Shown here: positions 23,581 through 35,615 of the stretch, piece by piece
Position numbering within the stretch: position 1 is the first letter of the stretch
Layout of the letters: every line of letters begins with the position of its first letter
From: Dermanyssus gallinae
Lineage: Eukaryota; Arthropoda; Arachnida; Mesostigmata; Dermanyssidae
Direction: 5' to 3'
Assembly: GCA_003439945.1 (NCBI GenBank)
Contig: QVRM01002755.1
Location: 569,001 to 633,000, forward strand
Length of the DNA stretch: 64,000 nucleotides
Made by a program: the position numbers and the translations under genes
The notes under the pieces: generated by a model
The model's database searches: none
The model's input: the letters and a program-made list of their open reading frames with translations, nothing else
What the model was told of the DNA's origin: nothing

Positions 23581-25750
23581 AAGTGGCTGTAGATTTAAGG
23601 GCTGTTGGCAGATTTTCTAGGCTTTGAAACGGAGTCCAACCTAGAAAATACTTTGTTAGAAAACTGATTTTCACAATTTCCCCTGCTATCATTTAAAATT
23701 ATTTTCCTGCTATGATTCGAAATTACCCATATGACCCGGATAGTCCAAGGATACAAATTCCTTTTGAAATTTATGATCAATGTCAGGCGCGTATATATTC
23801 TGCTATTTAACGTTAAATTTGGATTCATTATTGTAATTTGAAAAGTTGGGCAAATTTGCCATACACTTATAGCTCAGCAGAATGTATTGAGCAAAATGTT
23901 TCAATGTTTCGTGCACACACGCACTTTACGCTGGGGAACACAGGACGCTGTAGAGAGATAAAATACGTGAAAATAACAACCTTTTCCGGTCATCATTAAC
24001 GTTGCAGTACTACAGGTCCACTTTGACGGAGAGCCGCTCTAGCTACTGCCGATCGGCTTCCGGACGCTAGGGAAGAATGGGCCACTTGACTTCTCCTCTT
24101 TCTGCTCTCATAACCTGGTAGTGCCCCAGAAATATAAGCTAGCTTATGCGGATTGCGTGGACCAGATAAACGGGTCAACATTTGGCACAGATTCAACAAA
24201 GCGTGCAGGCAATAGGCGATAGGTTCTATGCATTCAAAAACATTAGGACGTAAGCCCAACAACTGGTGAACCTCAAACATTGGAGAAGCTTGCGCGAGGT
24301 TACGGAACGGTTTGCACTGAGGTTATGAAGGCAGTCATGTGCTAGAGGTTCAAGGATAGCAAGAAGCCGAAGGAATAACAATATGTGCAAGCCTTCTGGC
24401 ATTTAGGGGAGATAAACATAAAGACGCTCTTTAACTTCTGACAATAGATAAAGCGCGCCTTTATGTTTATGCGATTTCAGTAGACTAGGACATCTATGAT
24501 TTTTAATGATAGTTAACACTCTCCTCTGATTGACGTGTCACAAAGCGAAAATGCCATTTTTATACTCGTGAAACGTTTTACGGCTGAACTTTCCAGCTTC
24601 TGCCCCTATGTGATTCTGGTTAGCACAATCGTGGCCATTTTTAAAGGTTTGCCACTTGCAGTAGAGAAATGTAGCAACAGGACAATGCACTAAAGTAGAT
24701 GAAAGCCCACGAAAGAAAAGGATGAAGAAGAAGAATATGGCTTATCCGAGCAGAATTCGACTTTACGCATCCAGTTTTCTAGAACGGTTTTTGTCAGCTG
24801 CTTAAGCCAATACTGCTACTTTGTAATCTCGAACATTTTCTCTCTCGACGTTTCCGCAAGAGAAGGTCGTTCCCTTTAAGCACCTGCGCATACCAGCCAG
24901 TATACCCTAAGCCAGCACTGAATATAGTTTTCCACCTAACTTGCAGCTGTAGCATACCTATTTAAGACAAGTGAGGTCACATCGAGAAGCAGGGCATGCT
25001 CGTCGACCGTCGCTGTTACCCCCGCCGCCGCCGTCGTCCATTCAATTGCGTCGCGGCGTACACTCTCTAGCTTCGATCGGAATGGCCGTATTGAGCGCGT
25101 ACGACGCCAACGGTCAAGTATCTAGAGGCCAACGATGGACAGCGACGATGCATACGTAGCAGCGATTTCTGATCCTTCGAGGTGAATATTCAACGCCACA
25201 ATGGGAATCTCTTCGGCTGCCTTTTGAGCTCAACGACATTCCCGCTCCCTCTACCTCCCCCCTCTCTCTCTCTCTCTCTCTCCTTCTCTCTCTATATATC
25301 TCTCCCTCTCTGTTGTTTGCTTCTTCTCTCCGTCTCCCCTGTATCTTCTCTCGATCGCAGGCACAGGCGCCCAAGGCAGCCCTCTTCTAGCCGCCTGTTC
25401 GCGTCCTAGCGACGTTCACCGAACGTTAATAGAATATCGTCTCCGTTTGGCCTTAACACGCATCGTGGACCACTAACATAGGTACCCCCCCGAGGACCAC
25501 GTGCAGCAACTCCTGGTGCTGCTATAGCCAAGGCATGGTTGAAAAGCCTGGCGGCGGCCGCGGCGGCTACGGCAGCAGCGGGATTCTTGCCACTACAATA
25601 CCAATATTTGTCTGCACTACCTGTTTTTTGGTGTCTTCAGCGGTGTCATTGTTGTTGCTGCAACTGCTGCTAAAGCCGCTGAAGTAGTATATATATATAT
25701 ATTAAAAAAAAGATTTAGATTTTCTGTAAGGCAAATTACGGTTTTTTCAT
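23581..25750. other. Intronic stretch; (TC)n and a CpG-rich patch
   Basis: (TC)n at about 25259-25310, and CpG- and trinucleotide-rich patches at about 25000-25160 and 25530-25680. No gene is recognised. Such patches could be regulatory, but nothing in the sequence proves it. Confidence 0.4.
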
Positions 25751-25751
25751 G

Positions 25752-26985
25752 TCATGGCTGTATTTAATCCACTCCGGCATTTGCCTTGTCTAGATTGGAA
25801 ACCAATTTAAGAGTGGGCAGTAAACCACTGCCTGAGGGCAGCGAGCCTAGCACCGCGGCCGCATTTCCACGTTGCACATCAATGGATATTCTCTGCAGCA
25901 GAAATTCTCCCGCCCTTTTTTCATCCCTTTCACTTGCCGCTCTTTTTACAATTTCTCTCAGGAAACTTACTGTAGATTCGCCCATGACCTCCATTGTTTC
26001 TATCGCAACTGGCTGTACTATAAAAGTTGCCTCTAACTCGCGATACTTCAGACTTTTTCGCTGCTCCGCTAAATTGGCAACAGCGCCTGCTGATCTCGAG
26101 GCTCGATTCCTGTAAGATGGCGCCAGCGTGTCCCACACGGTTGCGTCCCACACAAGGGCCTTTCCGGAGGACCAGGGAACCAGGGTCATCCCGTCTGGCC
26201 GTAGGGCTGAGTCCGTTGCCAATCTGACTGGCTCTTTTCTGCAGGGCACGTTAGCAGAATGTAGCGCCTTTGAAATAACTTCTTTAAGCGCGGCGTGGCG
26301 CGAATGTCTTCCGCAGCTTCTGGAACAGCTGAGGCCTCTCCCTTCGGCGACACCGGTGTGTCGCAAAGGGAGCAAGCATGAAGCGCGCATACCGCCACCC
26401 CTAACCGCAGGTCAGAAACGATGCGGAGTGTTGTATTGTCCAGCACCGTCCCCAGCTGCGGCGAGAGAATGGCTTGTATTCATTTTGCGCTTGATTCATT
26501 GAAGGCTGCTAGAAGGCGCGCTTTGCCAAGTGTATCGACCGTTTTGTCTAGGATTTTCTTTTGGGTTTGACTACGAAGGCGTCCAGGGCAGACTGACGTG
26601 CGTCATCAAGCACCACGCGGTGGCGGGCGGCGAACTTCTCTTTTTTGGACTCCATGAGCTGTTCTAGGAATGGCTTGGCGTTCGGAGGAGATATAGATTA
26701 AATCAGCTCGTGCAAAGTAGTGATTGAGCCCAAGAATGCGGTCTGGGCCAAATCCGTTGCACGACGGATTCCCAGACCCCCGGCTGAGGTAGGAAAGGAA
26801 GCCTGGTCCCAACTTACTCTATCCAAATTCAAATTCAACACCTGTTTCACTTTTTTTTCGAATGTTGTCATTCGAGTGGTGCAGTCGACTTTCAGTGAGC
26901 TCTGTGTAAAGGCGTGTTTTGGTGGTTTTTTTGAACTCGCCCAGTGCTGTTTTTCGTCGAACAATAGCTTCTACAACCAGTGAAC
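25752..26985 (-). mobile_element. RLE-type LINE copy, thumb to 3' end
   Basis: Reading down the minus strand: WDQASFPTSAGGLGIRRATD (RT thumb), then MLDNTTLRIVSDLRLG and CSLCD (zinc finger, followed by a frameshift). Next come HSRHAALKEVI, RPDGMTLVPWSSGKALVWD, TLAPSY, KSLKYRELEATFIVQPVAIE and IDVQRGNAAAVLGSL. It ends SNLDKANAGVD with a short 3' UTR to a (TA)n tract near 25690. Several frameshifts are present. It preserves the 3' end best and is the copy whose tail matches SINE B. Confidence 0.82.
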
Positions 26986-27344
26986 ACTTGTTTTGTGAAT
27001 TGTCGTCGAGATGGGGGTGATACATTCACCAACGCCGGTTTTAACATCACGGCAGGCGCGACGACTCAACCTGGCTTACCGTCGACAGCAACAACGGCAA
27101 CAACAAAAATGTCGGCACCAGAGCAATCGAGAGACGTTCGAAACTGCAGCCGATCAAGAGACTAAGCTAGTAGCAGGCAGTGTTTACTGGGGTTGACCTA
27201 ATTCAAGCAGTGGTTTACTGGGGTTGACCCGATTTTGTAAAACAAGTGTATTGTGTATAATATAAATAAAGTATATTCTATTAGTTGAGTTTACAAGATA
27301 AATTTACAGCCGTTTACAAAATTGTATTTACGACAACATTTAAG

Positions 27345-27422
27345 AGTGTCCGGTCTGGGTTTCGAACCCAATCCTCCCGAATGCAAGGCAAAGACTTTGC
27401 CACTAAGCCATCTTGCTCGGCT
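27345..27422 (-). repeat. SINE family B, minus-strand head fragment
   Basis: Read on minus: gagcaagatggcttagtggcaaagtctttgc, then cattcgggagg and the B box gggttcgaaaccc. The LINE-like tail is mostly lost. It abuts (TA)n at 27424-27446. Confidence 0.72.
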
Positions 27423-27611
27423 TTTATATATATATATATATATATAGTCTCTGTCTCGCTGTTTCCTTATGACTGTACGGTCTTTCAAATTTGGACATGG
27501 AACCCGTCGAAGTTAATCACTAGTCTCTGTCTTGTCGTAGTTATATAACGTACAAAGGAAGATAAATTGTAGTACAGAGCAGCCAAAGCGCACTAGGCTG
27601 GCCGATTGGTT

Positions 27612-27785
27612 GAGCCCGGTGGCGTGGTGACATGGGTCTACGCCTCGCGACCGGAGGAGACACATAGGTTCGCAGGTTCGAGCCCCACCGTTGCACATTT
27701 GTATTTATGGGAATCCGTCTATGAAGCAATGCGAAAAGCAGTCCCATGGACGTTAAATCTGGGCTGAGAGTCAGCCCCAAAAAAA
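27612..27785 (+). repeat. SINE family A copy at the start of the tandem array
   Basis: gcccggtggcgtggtg (A box), cgcctcgcgaccggaggagacacatag, B box ggttcgagccc, then the body to gagagtcagcccc and an A run. The tandem unit begins inside it at about 27659. Confidence 0.8.
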
Positions 27786-30700
27786 CTGGCCGATTGAGCC
27801 AACAGGGTCATGTTTCGTTCGTCATCTCAAAAAGATCCCGAGGGTGTAGGGAGAAAATTTGGACATGAAGCCCGTCGAAGTTAATAAATTAACTAGTCTC
27901 TGTCTCGTCGTAGCAGACGAATGTTGCGGACACGTGTGATCGGCCACGGAAGATATCTCCGTATACTAGTACGGAAGACCCCATTCATCCGTTTCTCTGT
28001 GCAGAACAGATAGACTTGGTGATTAGCAGTGCAATTTGAGGTGAATTTTGCTGAATTTTGTGGCTCTTGGAAAGCCTGCCACGAGGACTGACTGGACTTA
28101 GTTTTGGGCGCATGTGCAGTACAGTTCAGTGCAAGAAACTGCGGAAGAGACATCGCTAAGTATTTGTCGCTCCTTCTCGGAGTCCCACGAGTGGGTGAGT
28201 TACGTAGTTCTTCGTTTCTATGGTGTTTTCGTGCACTTGTGCGCCAGCCACGGGGCAACACAGGGTCGCGTTGTCGCCGCCATCTTGGCTTCGCCGTGCC
28301 TAACGATGTAGGCTTAGCGTACAGTGGCTTCTCGGCCCAGCCGAGCGCTTTGTGTGTGAAAAGACAAAGTCATCCAATCTGTGCGCGTTTTAGCTAAGGA
28401 ATACACCGGCCCGTTTGCTGCAACAATTGACCTGATAATCGGCCCTTCACGCGCATACGCAGGAAACACAAAGCGTTCATCGTAAGGTAAAAAACGGCGT
28501 GACGTCCCCACTCCTAAAAATGAATAAGGCTAAAAGACAGAAACTGAACGCGAAGAAAATTAAAGAAAGGGCTCATAAACAGCAAATCAAGCTGAGAGAA
28601 TAAAGGAAGCCCACAAGGAAGTAGTCGACGCCTTGCAAGATGGCAACCGTAAACTACTGGCGGAAGTGAAGGAAAGAATGGCCAACAATGGTCAGGTACC
28701 ACAGACACAGGAGGCATGTTTTCGCTGCCAACCTAGTCATGTAGATTGCATCAATTTAACGATAGAGGCTTGTGACGGCGAGGATGACCTCACAACTTTA
28801 TTGGCCACAAATTGGCCAGTTGGTGTGTACACTAAGCTGACCATGTGCAAGTATCGTTAAAGATAGCTCATCACGCGACTTCTAATTGTAAGGAAAGACT
28901 CACGGGACGATAGTGTGACGTAGGACAACACGTCAACCCAGTTCAGTGGACTTGAATGAAAGTAGGAGAGGTCATCTCCCGATACGTCCAAGAAACAGTG
29001 GAGAACCCATAATAGAGGCATTAATCCTCATGCGCCTGCCTGTAGACAATGACATTCTACAAAAAAATATGATACGCTACTCGACATGAGTGAATAATTA
29101 TGATAAACTGAAAATTTACAGCATTCTACAAGAAAGTGGGTTATTGGATACGAGAACACACCAGGCCCGTGAGGGCGACATATTGTGCTAAATATATGAC
29201 TAGTCAAGGGGGCCACCAGAGTGCTCGAAAACTTTATGAGCGCGTTGCCCGTAGATTTAATTTGAAGCTTACGATAATTACTTGTAAAAGCAGCAGGGAT
29301 AGGATGGACGAGAAAGGAAAAACCAAAAAAGTAAGAATCAGGATCGTCCAGCAACTACAGCTATCATTCTGAAGAAACGGAACACAACAACGTATGTCGA
29401 ATCCAGAAGAATGTAGACGTACCAAAGCACCGACTTGCCACATGTGGCAAAAACCCGAAGGCGGCGACGTAAAGCTGGCGATCACGGAAATGGCGACCGG
29501 GGGTAAGCTGACCTTCGCAAAAGCACCCTGCAAACAGGCGGCTAATACTCAGAAAAAGTGATTAATTGTCCAACGACGAACGAACGAGAAGGAAATAGGA
29601 GAAGCAAGTTTACTCTTAGAAGAAGGTGAATGCTTTACCCTGGAGAAGCCCAGAAGAGGACACACAGGGTCACCGACAGCGATAATTAAAGCCAGAGAGG
29701 GCGTCGCACGCAAGGTGTTAGCCGTTAGACGTATCCAGCTTGGCTGGACTCGGTGCATCAATTCCGAGTGGGTCACGATTCCCTGCCCACGCTGCCAAAC
29801 AATATGGGAACAGTGCACACGAGCGCGAAAACTCGACAGCGCAGGGGTTCATATGTCATAACTGCTGCATATCGGGTCATTTTGCGTGAGATTGCCAAAA
29901 GCCATAAGCATGTTATGATTTTAACGTGCAGGGACACGCTGCCAATTCCATACCGTGTCCGATCTACAGAGAGAAAATGTTAGAGATGAGGAGGAAAAAA
30001 ACCTGTACCGCTTCAAATATTACGGAATATCTACCGCGTTACTCGGATACCCTTAATACGTCACCGAAATACCACGCCGCAGCATGTCCTGCAGTTCAGT
30101 CAATAGCTGAGCTAGCAAGATGAGAGAAGACCCAATGACGTGAAGGAAGCACTACTTGTGTCTGATGTATATGTTTATAATTTTACCCAACCTGGGTGTT
30201 AATAAACCATAATAATTAATACGTCACCGAAGAGTGACGAGAAAAACGTTTCAGAGCGAGAACGAGAGGCCATGCTGACCGATCCAGGAAATGAGACGGA
30301 TATGGACGCTAACACATAGCTGCGCGGGTTCGAGCCCCACCGTTGCACATTTGTATTTATGGGAATCCGTCTATGAAGCAATGCGAAAAGCAGTCCATGG
30401 AGGTTAAATCTGGGCTGAGAGTCAGCCCCAAAAAAAACTGGCCGATTGAGCCAACAGGGTCATGTTTCGTTCGTCATCTCAAAAAGATCCCGAGGGTGTA
30501 GGGAAAAAATTTGGACATGAAGCCCGTCGAAGTTAATAAATTAACTAGTCTCTGTCTCGTCGTAGCAGACGAATGTTGCGGACACGTGTGATCGGCCACG
30601 GAAGATATCTCCGTATACTAGTACGGAAGACCCCATTCATCCGTTTCTCTGTGCAGAACAGATAGACTTGGTGATTAGCAGTGCAATTTGAGGTGAATTT

Positions 30701-33700
30701 TGCTGAATTTTGTGGCTCTTGGAAAGCCTGCCACGAGGACTGACTGGACTTAGTTTTGGGCGCATGTGCAGTACAGTTCAGTGCAAGAAACTGCGGAAGA
30801 GACATCGCTAAGTATTTGTCGCTCCTTCTCGGAGTCCCACGAGTGGGTGAGTTACGTAGTTCTTCGTTTCTATGGTGTTTTCGTGCACTTGTGCGCCAGC
30901 CACGGGGCAACACAGGGTCGCGTTGTCGCCGCCATCTTGGCTTCGCCGTGCCTAACGATGTAGGCTTAGCGTACAGTGGCTTCTCGGCCCAGCCGAGCGC
31001 TTTGTGTGTGAAAAGACAAAGTCATCCAATCTGTGCGCGTCTTAGCTAAGGAATACACCGGCCCGTTTGCTGCAACAATTGACCTGATAATCGGCCCTTC
31101 ACGCGCATACGCAGGAAACACAAAGCGTTCATCGTAAGGTAAAAAACGGCGCGACGTCCCCACTCCTAAAAATGAATAAGGCTAAAAGACAGAAACTGAA
31201 CGCGAAGAAAATTAAAGAAAGGGCTCATAAACAGCAAATCAAGCTGAGAGAATAAAGGAAGCCCACAAGGAAGTAGTCGACGCCTTGCAAGATGGCAACC
31301 GTAAACTACTGGCGGAAGTGAAGGAAATAATGGCCAACAATGGTCAGGTACCACAGACACAGGAGGCATGTTGTCGCTGCCAACCTAGTCATGTAGATTG
31401 CATCAATTTAACGATAGAGGCTTGTGACGGCGAGGATGACCTTACAACTTTATTGGCCACAAATTGGCCAGTTGGTGTGTACACTAAGCTGACCATGTGC
31501 AAGTATCGTTAAAGATAGCTCATCACGCGACTTCTAATTGTAAGGAAAGACTCACGGGACGATAGTGTGACGTAGGACAACACGTCAACCCAGTTCAGTG
31601 GACTTGAATGAAAGTAGGAGAGGTCATCTCCCGATACGTCCAAGAAACAGTGGAGAACCCATAATAGAGGCATTAATCCTCATGCGCCTGCCTGTAGACA
31701 ATGACATTCTACAAAAAAATATGATACGCTACTCGACATGAGTGAATAATTATGATAAACTGAAAATTTACAGCATTCTACAAGAAAGTGGGTTATTGGA
31801 TACGAGAACACACCAGGCCCGTGAGGGCGACATATTGTGCTAAATATATGACTAGTCAAGGGGGCCACCAGAGTGCTCGAAAACTTTATGAGCGCGTTGC
31901 CCGTAGATTTAATTTGAAGCTTACGATAATTACTTGTAAAAGCAGCAGGGATAGGATGGACGAGAAAGGAAAAACCAAAAAAGTAAGAATCAGGATCGTC
32001 CAGCAACTACAGCTATCATTCTGAAGAAACGGAACACAACAACGTATGTCGAATCCAGAAGAATGTAGACGTAGCAAAGCACCGAGTTGCCACATGTGGC
32101 AAAAACCCGAAGGCGGCGACGTAAAGCTGGCGATCACGGAAATGGCGACCGGGGGTAAGCTGACCTTCGCAAAAGCACCCTGCAAACAGGCGGCTAATAC
32201 TCAGAAAAAGTGATTAATTGTCCAACGACGAACGAACGAGAAGGAAATAGGAGAAGCAAGTTTACTCTTAGAAGAAGGTGAATGCTTTACCCTGGAGAAG
32301 CCCAGAAGAGGACACACAGTGTCACCGACAGCGATAATTAAAGCCAGAGAGGGCGTCGCACGCAAGGTGTTAGCCGTTAGACGTATCCAGCTTGGCTGGA
32401 CTCGGTGCATCAATTCCGAGTGGGTCACGATTCCCTGCCCACGCTGCCAAACAATATGGGAACAGTGCACACGAGCGCGAAAACTCGACAGCGCAGGGGT
32501 TCATATGTCATAACTGCTGCATATCGGGTCATTTTGCGTGAGATTGCCAAAAGCCATAAGCATGTTATGATTTTAACGTGCAGGGACACGCTGCCAATTC
32601 CATACCGTGTCCGATCTACAGAGAGAAAATGTTAGGGATGAGGAGGAAAAAAACCTGTACCGCTTCAAATATTACGGAATATCTACCGCGTTACTCGGAG
32701 ACCCTTAATACGTCACCGAAATACCACGCCGCAGCATGTCCTGCAGTTCAGTCAATAGCTGAGCTAGCAAGATGAGAGAAGACTTAATGACGTGAAGGAA
32801 GCACTACTTGTGTCTGATGTATATGTTTATAATTTTACCCAACCTGGGTGTTAATAAACCATAATAATTAATACGTCACCGAAGAGTGACGAGAAAAACG
32901 TTTCAGAGCGAGAACGAGAGGCCATGCTGACCGATCCAGGAAATGAGACGGATATGGACGCTAACACATAGCTGCGCGGGTTCGAGCCCCACCGTTGCAC
33001 ATTTGTATTTATGGGAATCCGTCTATGAAGCAATGCGAAAAGCAGTCCCATGGACGTTAAATCTGGGCTGAGAGTCAGCCCCAAAAAAAACTGGCCGATT
33101 GAGCCAACAGGGTCATGTTTCGTTCGTCATCTCAAAAAGATCCCGAGGGTGTAGGGAAAAAATTTGGACATAAAGCCCGTCGAAGTTAATAAATTAACTA
33201 GTCTCTGTCTCGTCGTAGCAGACGAATGTTGCGGACACGTGTGATCGGCCACGGAAGATATCTCCGTATACTAGTACGGAAGACCCCATTCATCCGTTTC
33301 TCTGTGCAGAACAGATAGACTTGGTGATTAGCAGTGCAATTTGAGGTGAATTTTGCTGAATTTTGTGGCTCTTGGAAAGCCTGCCATGAGGACTGACTGG
33401 ACTTAGTTTTGGGCGCATGTGCAGTACAGTTCAGTGCAAGAAACTGCGGAAGAGACATCGCTAAGTATTTGTCGCTCCTTCTCGGAGTCCCACGAGTGGG
33501 TGAGTTACGTAGTTCTTCGTTTCTATGGTGTTTTCGTGCACTTGTGCGCCAGCCACGGGGCAACACAGGGTCGCGTTGTCGCCGCCATCTTGGCTTCGCC
33601 GTGCCTAACGATGTAGGCTTAGCGTACAGTGGCTTCTCGGCCCAGCCGAGCGCTTTGTGTGTGAAAAGACAAAGTCATCCAATCTGTGCGCGTCTTAGCT

Positions 33701-35615
33701 AAGGAATACACCGGCCCGTTTGCTGCAACAATTGACCTGATAATCGGCCCTTCACGCGCATACGCAGGAAACACAAAGCGTTCCTCGTAAGGTAAAAAAC
33801 GGCGTGACGTCCCCACTCCTAAAAATGAATAAGGCTAAAAGACAGAAACTGAACGCTAAGAAAATTAAAGAAAGGGCTCATAAACAGCAAATCAAGCTGA
33901 GAGAATAAAGGAAGCCCACAAGGAAGTAGTCGACGCCTTGCAAGATGGCAACCGTAAACTACTGGCGGAAGTGAAGGAAAGAATGGCCAACAATGGTCAG
34001 GTACCACAGACACAGGAGGCATGTTGTCGCTGCCAACCTAGTCATGTAGATTGCATCAATTTAACGATAGAGGCTTGTGACGGCGAGGATGACCTTACAA
34101 CTTTGTTGGCCACAAATTGGCCAGTTGGTGTGTACACTAAGCTGACCATGTGCAAGTATCGTTAGAGATAGCTCATCACGCGACTTCTAATTGTAAGGAA
34201 AGACTCACGGGACGATAGTGTGACGTAGGACAACACGTCAAGCCAGTTCAGTGGACTTGAATGAAAGTAGAAGAGGTCATCTCCCGATACGTCCAAGAAA
34301 CAGTGGAGAACCCATAATAGAGGCATTAATCCTCATGCGCCTGCCTGTAGACAATGACATTCTACAAAAAAATATGATACGCTACTCGACATGAGTGAAT
34401 AATTATGATAAACTGAAAATTTACAGCATTCTACAAGAAAGTGGGTTATTGGATACGAGAACACACCATGCCCGTGAAAGCGACATATTGTGCTATATAT
34501 ATGACTAGTCAAGGGGGCCACCAGAGTGCTCGAAAACTTTATGAGCGCGTTGCCCGTAGATTTAATTTGAAGCTTACGATAATTACTTGTAAAAGCAGCA
34601 GGGATAGGATGGACGAGAAAGGAAAAACCAAAAAAGTAAGAATCAGGATCGTCCAGCAACTACAGCTATCATTCTGAAGAAACGGAACACAACAACGTAT
34701 GTCAAATCCAGAAGAATGTAGACGTAGCAAAGCACCGAGTTGCCACATGTGGCAAAAACCCGAAGACGGCGACGTAAAGCTGGCGATCACGGAAATGGCG
34801 ACCGGGGGTAAGCTGACCTTTGCAAAAGCACCCTGCAAACAGGCGGCTAATACTCAGAAAAAGTGATTAATTGTCCAACGACGAACGAACGAGAAGGAAA
34901 TAGGAGAAGCAAGTTTACTCTTAGAAGAAGGTGAATGCTTTACCCTGGAGAAGCCCAGAAGAGGACACACAGGGTCACCGACAGCGATAATCAAAGCCAG
35001 AGAGGGCGTCGCACGCAAGGTGTTAGCCGTTAGACGTATCGAGCTTGGCTGGACTCGGTGCATCAATTCCGAGTGGGTCACGATTCCCTGCCCACGCTGC
35101 CAAACAATATGGGAACAGTGCACACGAGCGCGAAAACTCGACAGCGCAGGGGTTCATATGTCATAACTGCTGCATATCGGGTCATTTTGCGTGAGATTGC
35201 CAAAAGCCATAAGCATGTTATGATTTTAACGTGCAGGGACACGCTGCCAATTCCATACCGTGTCCGATCTACAGAGAGAAAATGTTAGGGATGAGGAGGA
35301 AAAAAACCTGTACCGCTTCAAATATTACGGAATATCTACCGCGTTACTCGGAGACCCTTAATACGTCACCGAAATACCACGCCGCAGCATGTCCTGCAGT
35401 TCAGTCAATAGCTGAGCTAGCAAGATGAGAGAAGACCCAATGACGTGAAGGAAGCACTACTTGTGTCTGATGTATATGTTTATAATTTTACTCAACCTGG
35501 GTGTTAATAAACCATAATAATTAATACGTCACCGAAAAGTGACGAGAAAAACGTTTCAGAGCGAGAACGAGAGGCCATGCTGACCGATCCAGGAAATGAG
35601 ACGGATATGGACGCT
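27659..35615 (+). repeat. Three tandem copies of a 2652-2653-bp unit
   Basis: Units are 27659-30310, 30311-32962 and 32963-35615. Each begins with the 3' two thirds of a SINE A, followed by about 2.5 kb of 5' UTR and broken ORF1 of a LINE, and ends at ...gatatggacgct. In the last unit the LINE sequence continues uninterrupted (gacgctgacacgaataag); in the first two it jumps back into the SINE (gacgctaacacatagc). Copies are nearly identical but differ at scattered bases (for example a t at 28717 in copy 1 where copies 2 and 3 have g), which argues against a simple assembly error. It sits in the 19.5-kb receptor intron. Confidence 0.9.
28520..29990 (+). pseudogene. Broken LINE ORF1 (gag-like, CCHC) in unit 1; also 31172-32642 and 33825-35295
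   Basis: It starts MNKAKRQKLNAKKIKERAHK at 28521 (basic, coiled-coil-like), then a stop. Later pieces in shifting frames include ATNWPVGVYTKLT, KTKKVRIRIVQQLQL, EGVARKVLAVRRIQLGW and CPRCQ. A zinc knuckle CHNCCISGHFA-stop-DC (C-x2-C-x4-H-x4-C) lies at about 29851-29893. This is the layout of a non-LTR ORF1. The same stops and shifts occur in all three units, so none can make the full protein. Confidence 0.75.

Noticed and set aside
28104..34838. Families of 60-120 codon frames repeated three times as a possible conserved gene cluster
   Set aside because: They recur only because the DNA is tandemly repeated; both strands give equal numbers of frames and none starts or ends like a gene.
27659..35615. 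CRISPR-like or satellite array
   Set aside because: Units are 2.65 kb, only three, and consist of recognisable LINE and SINE sequence.
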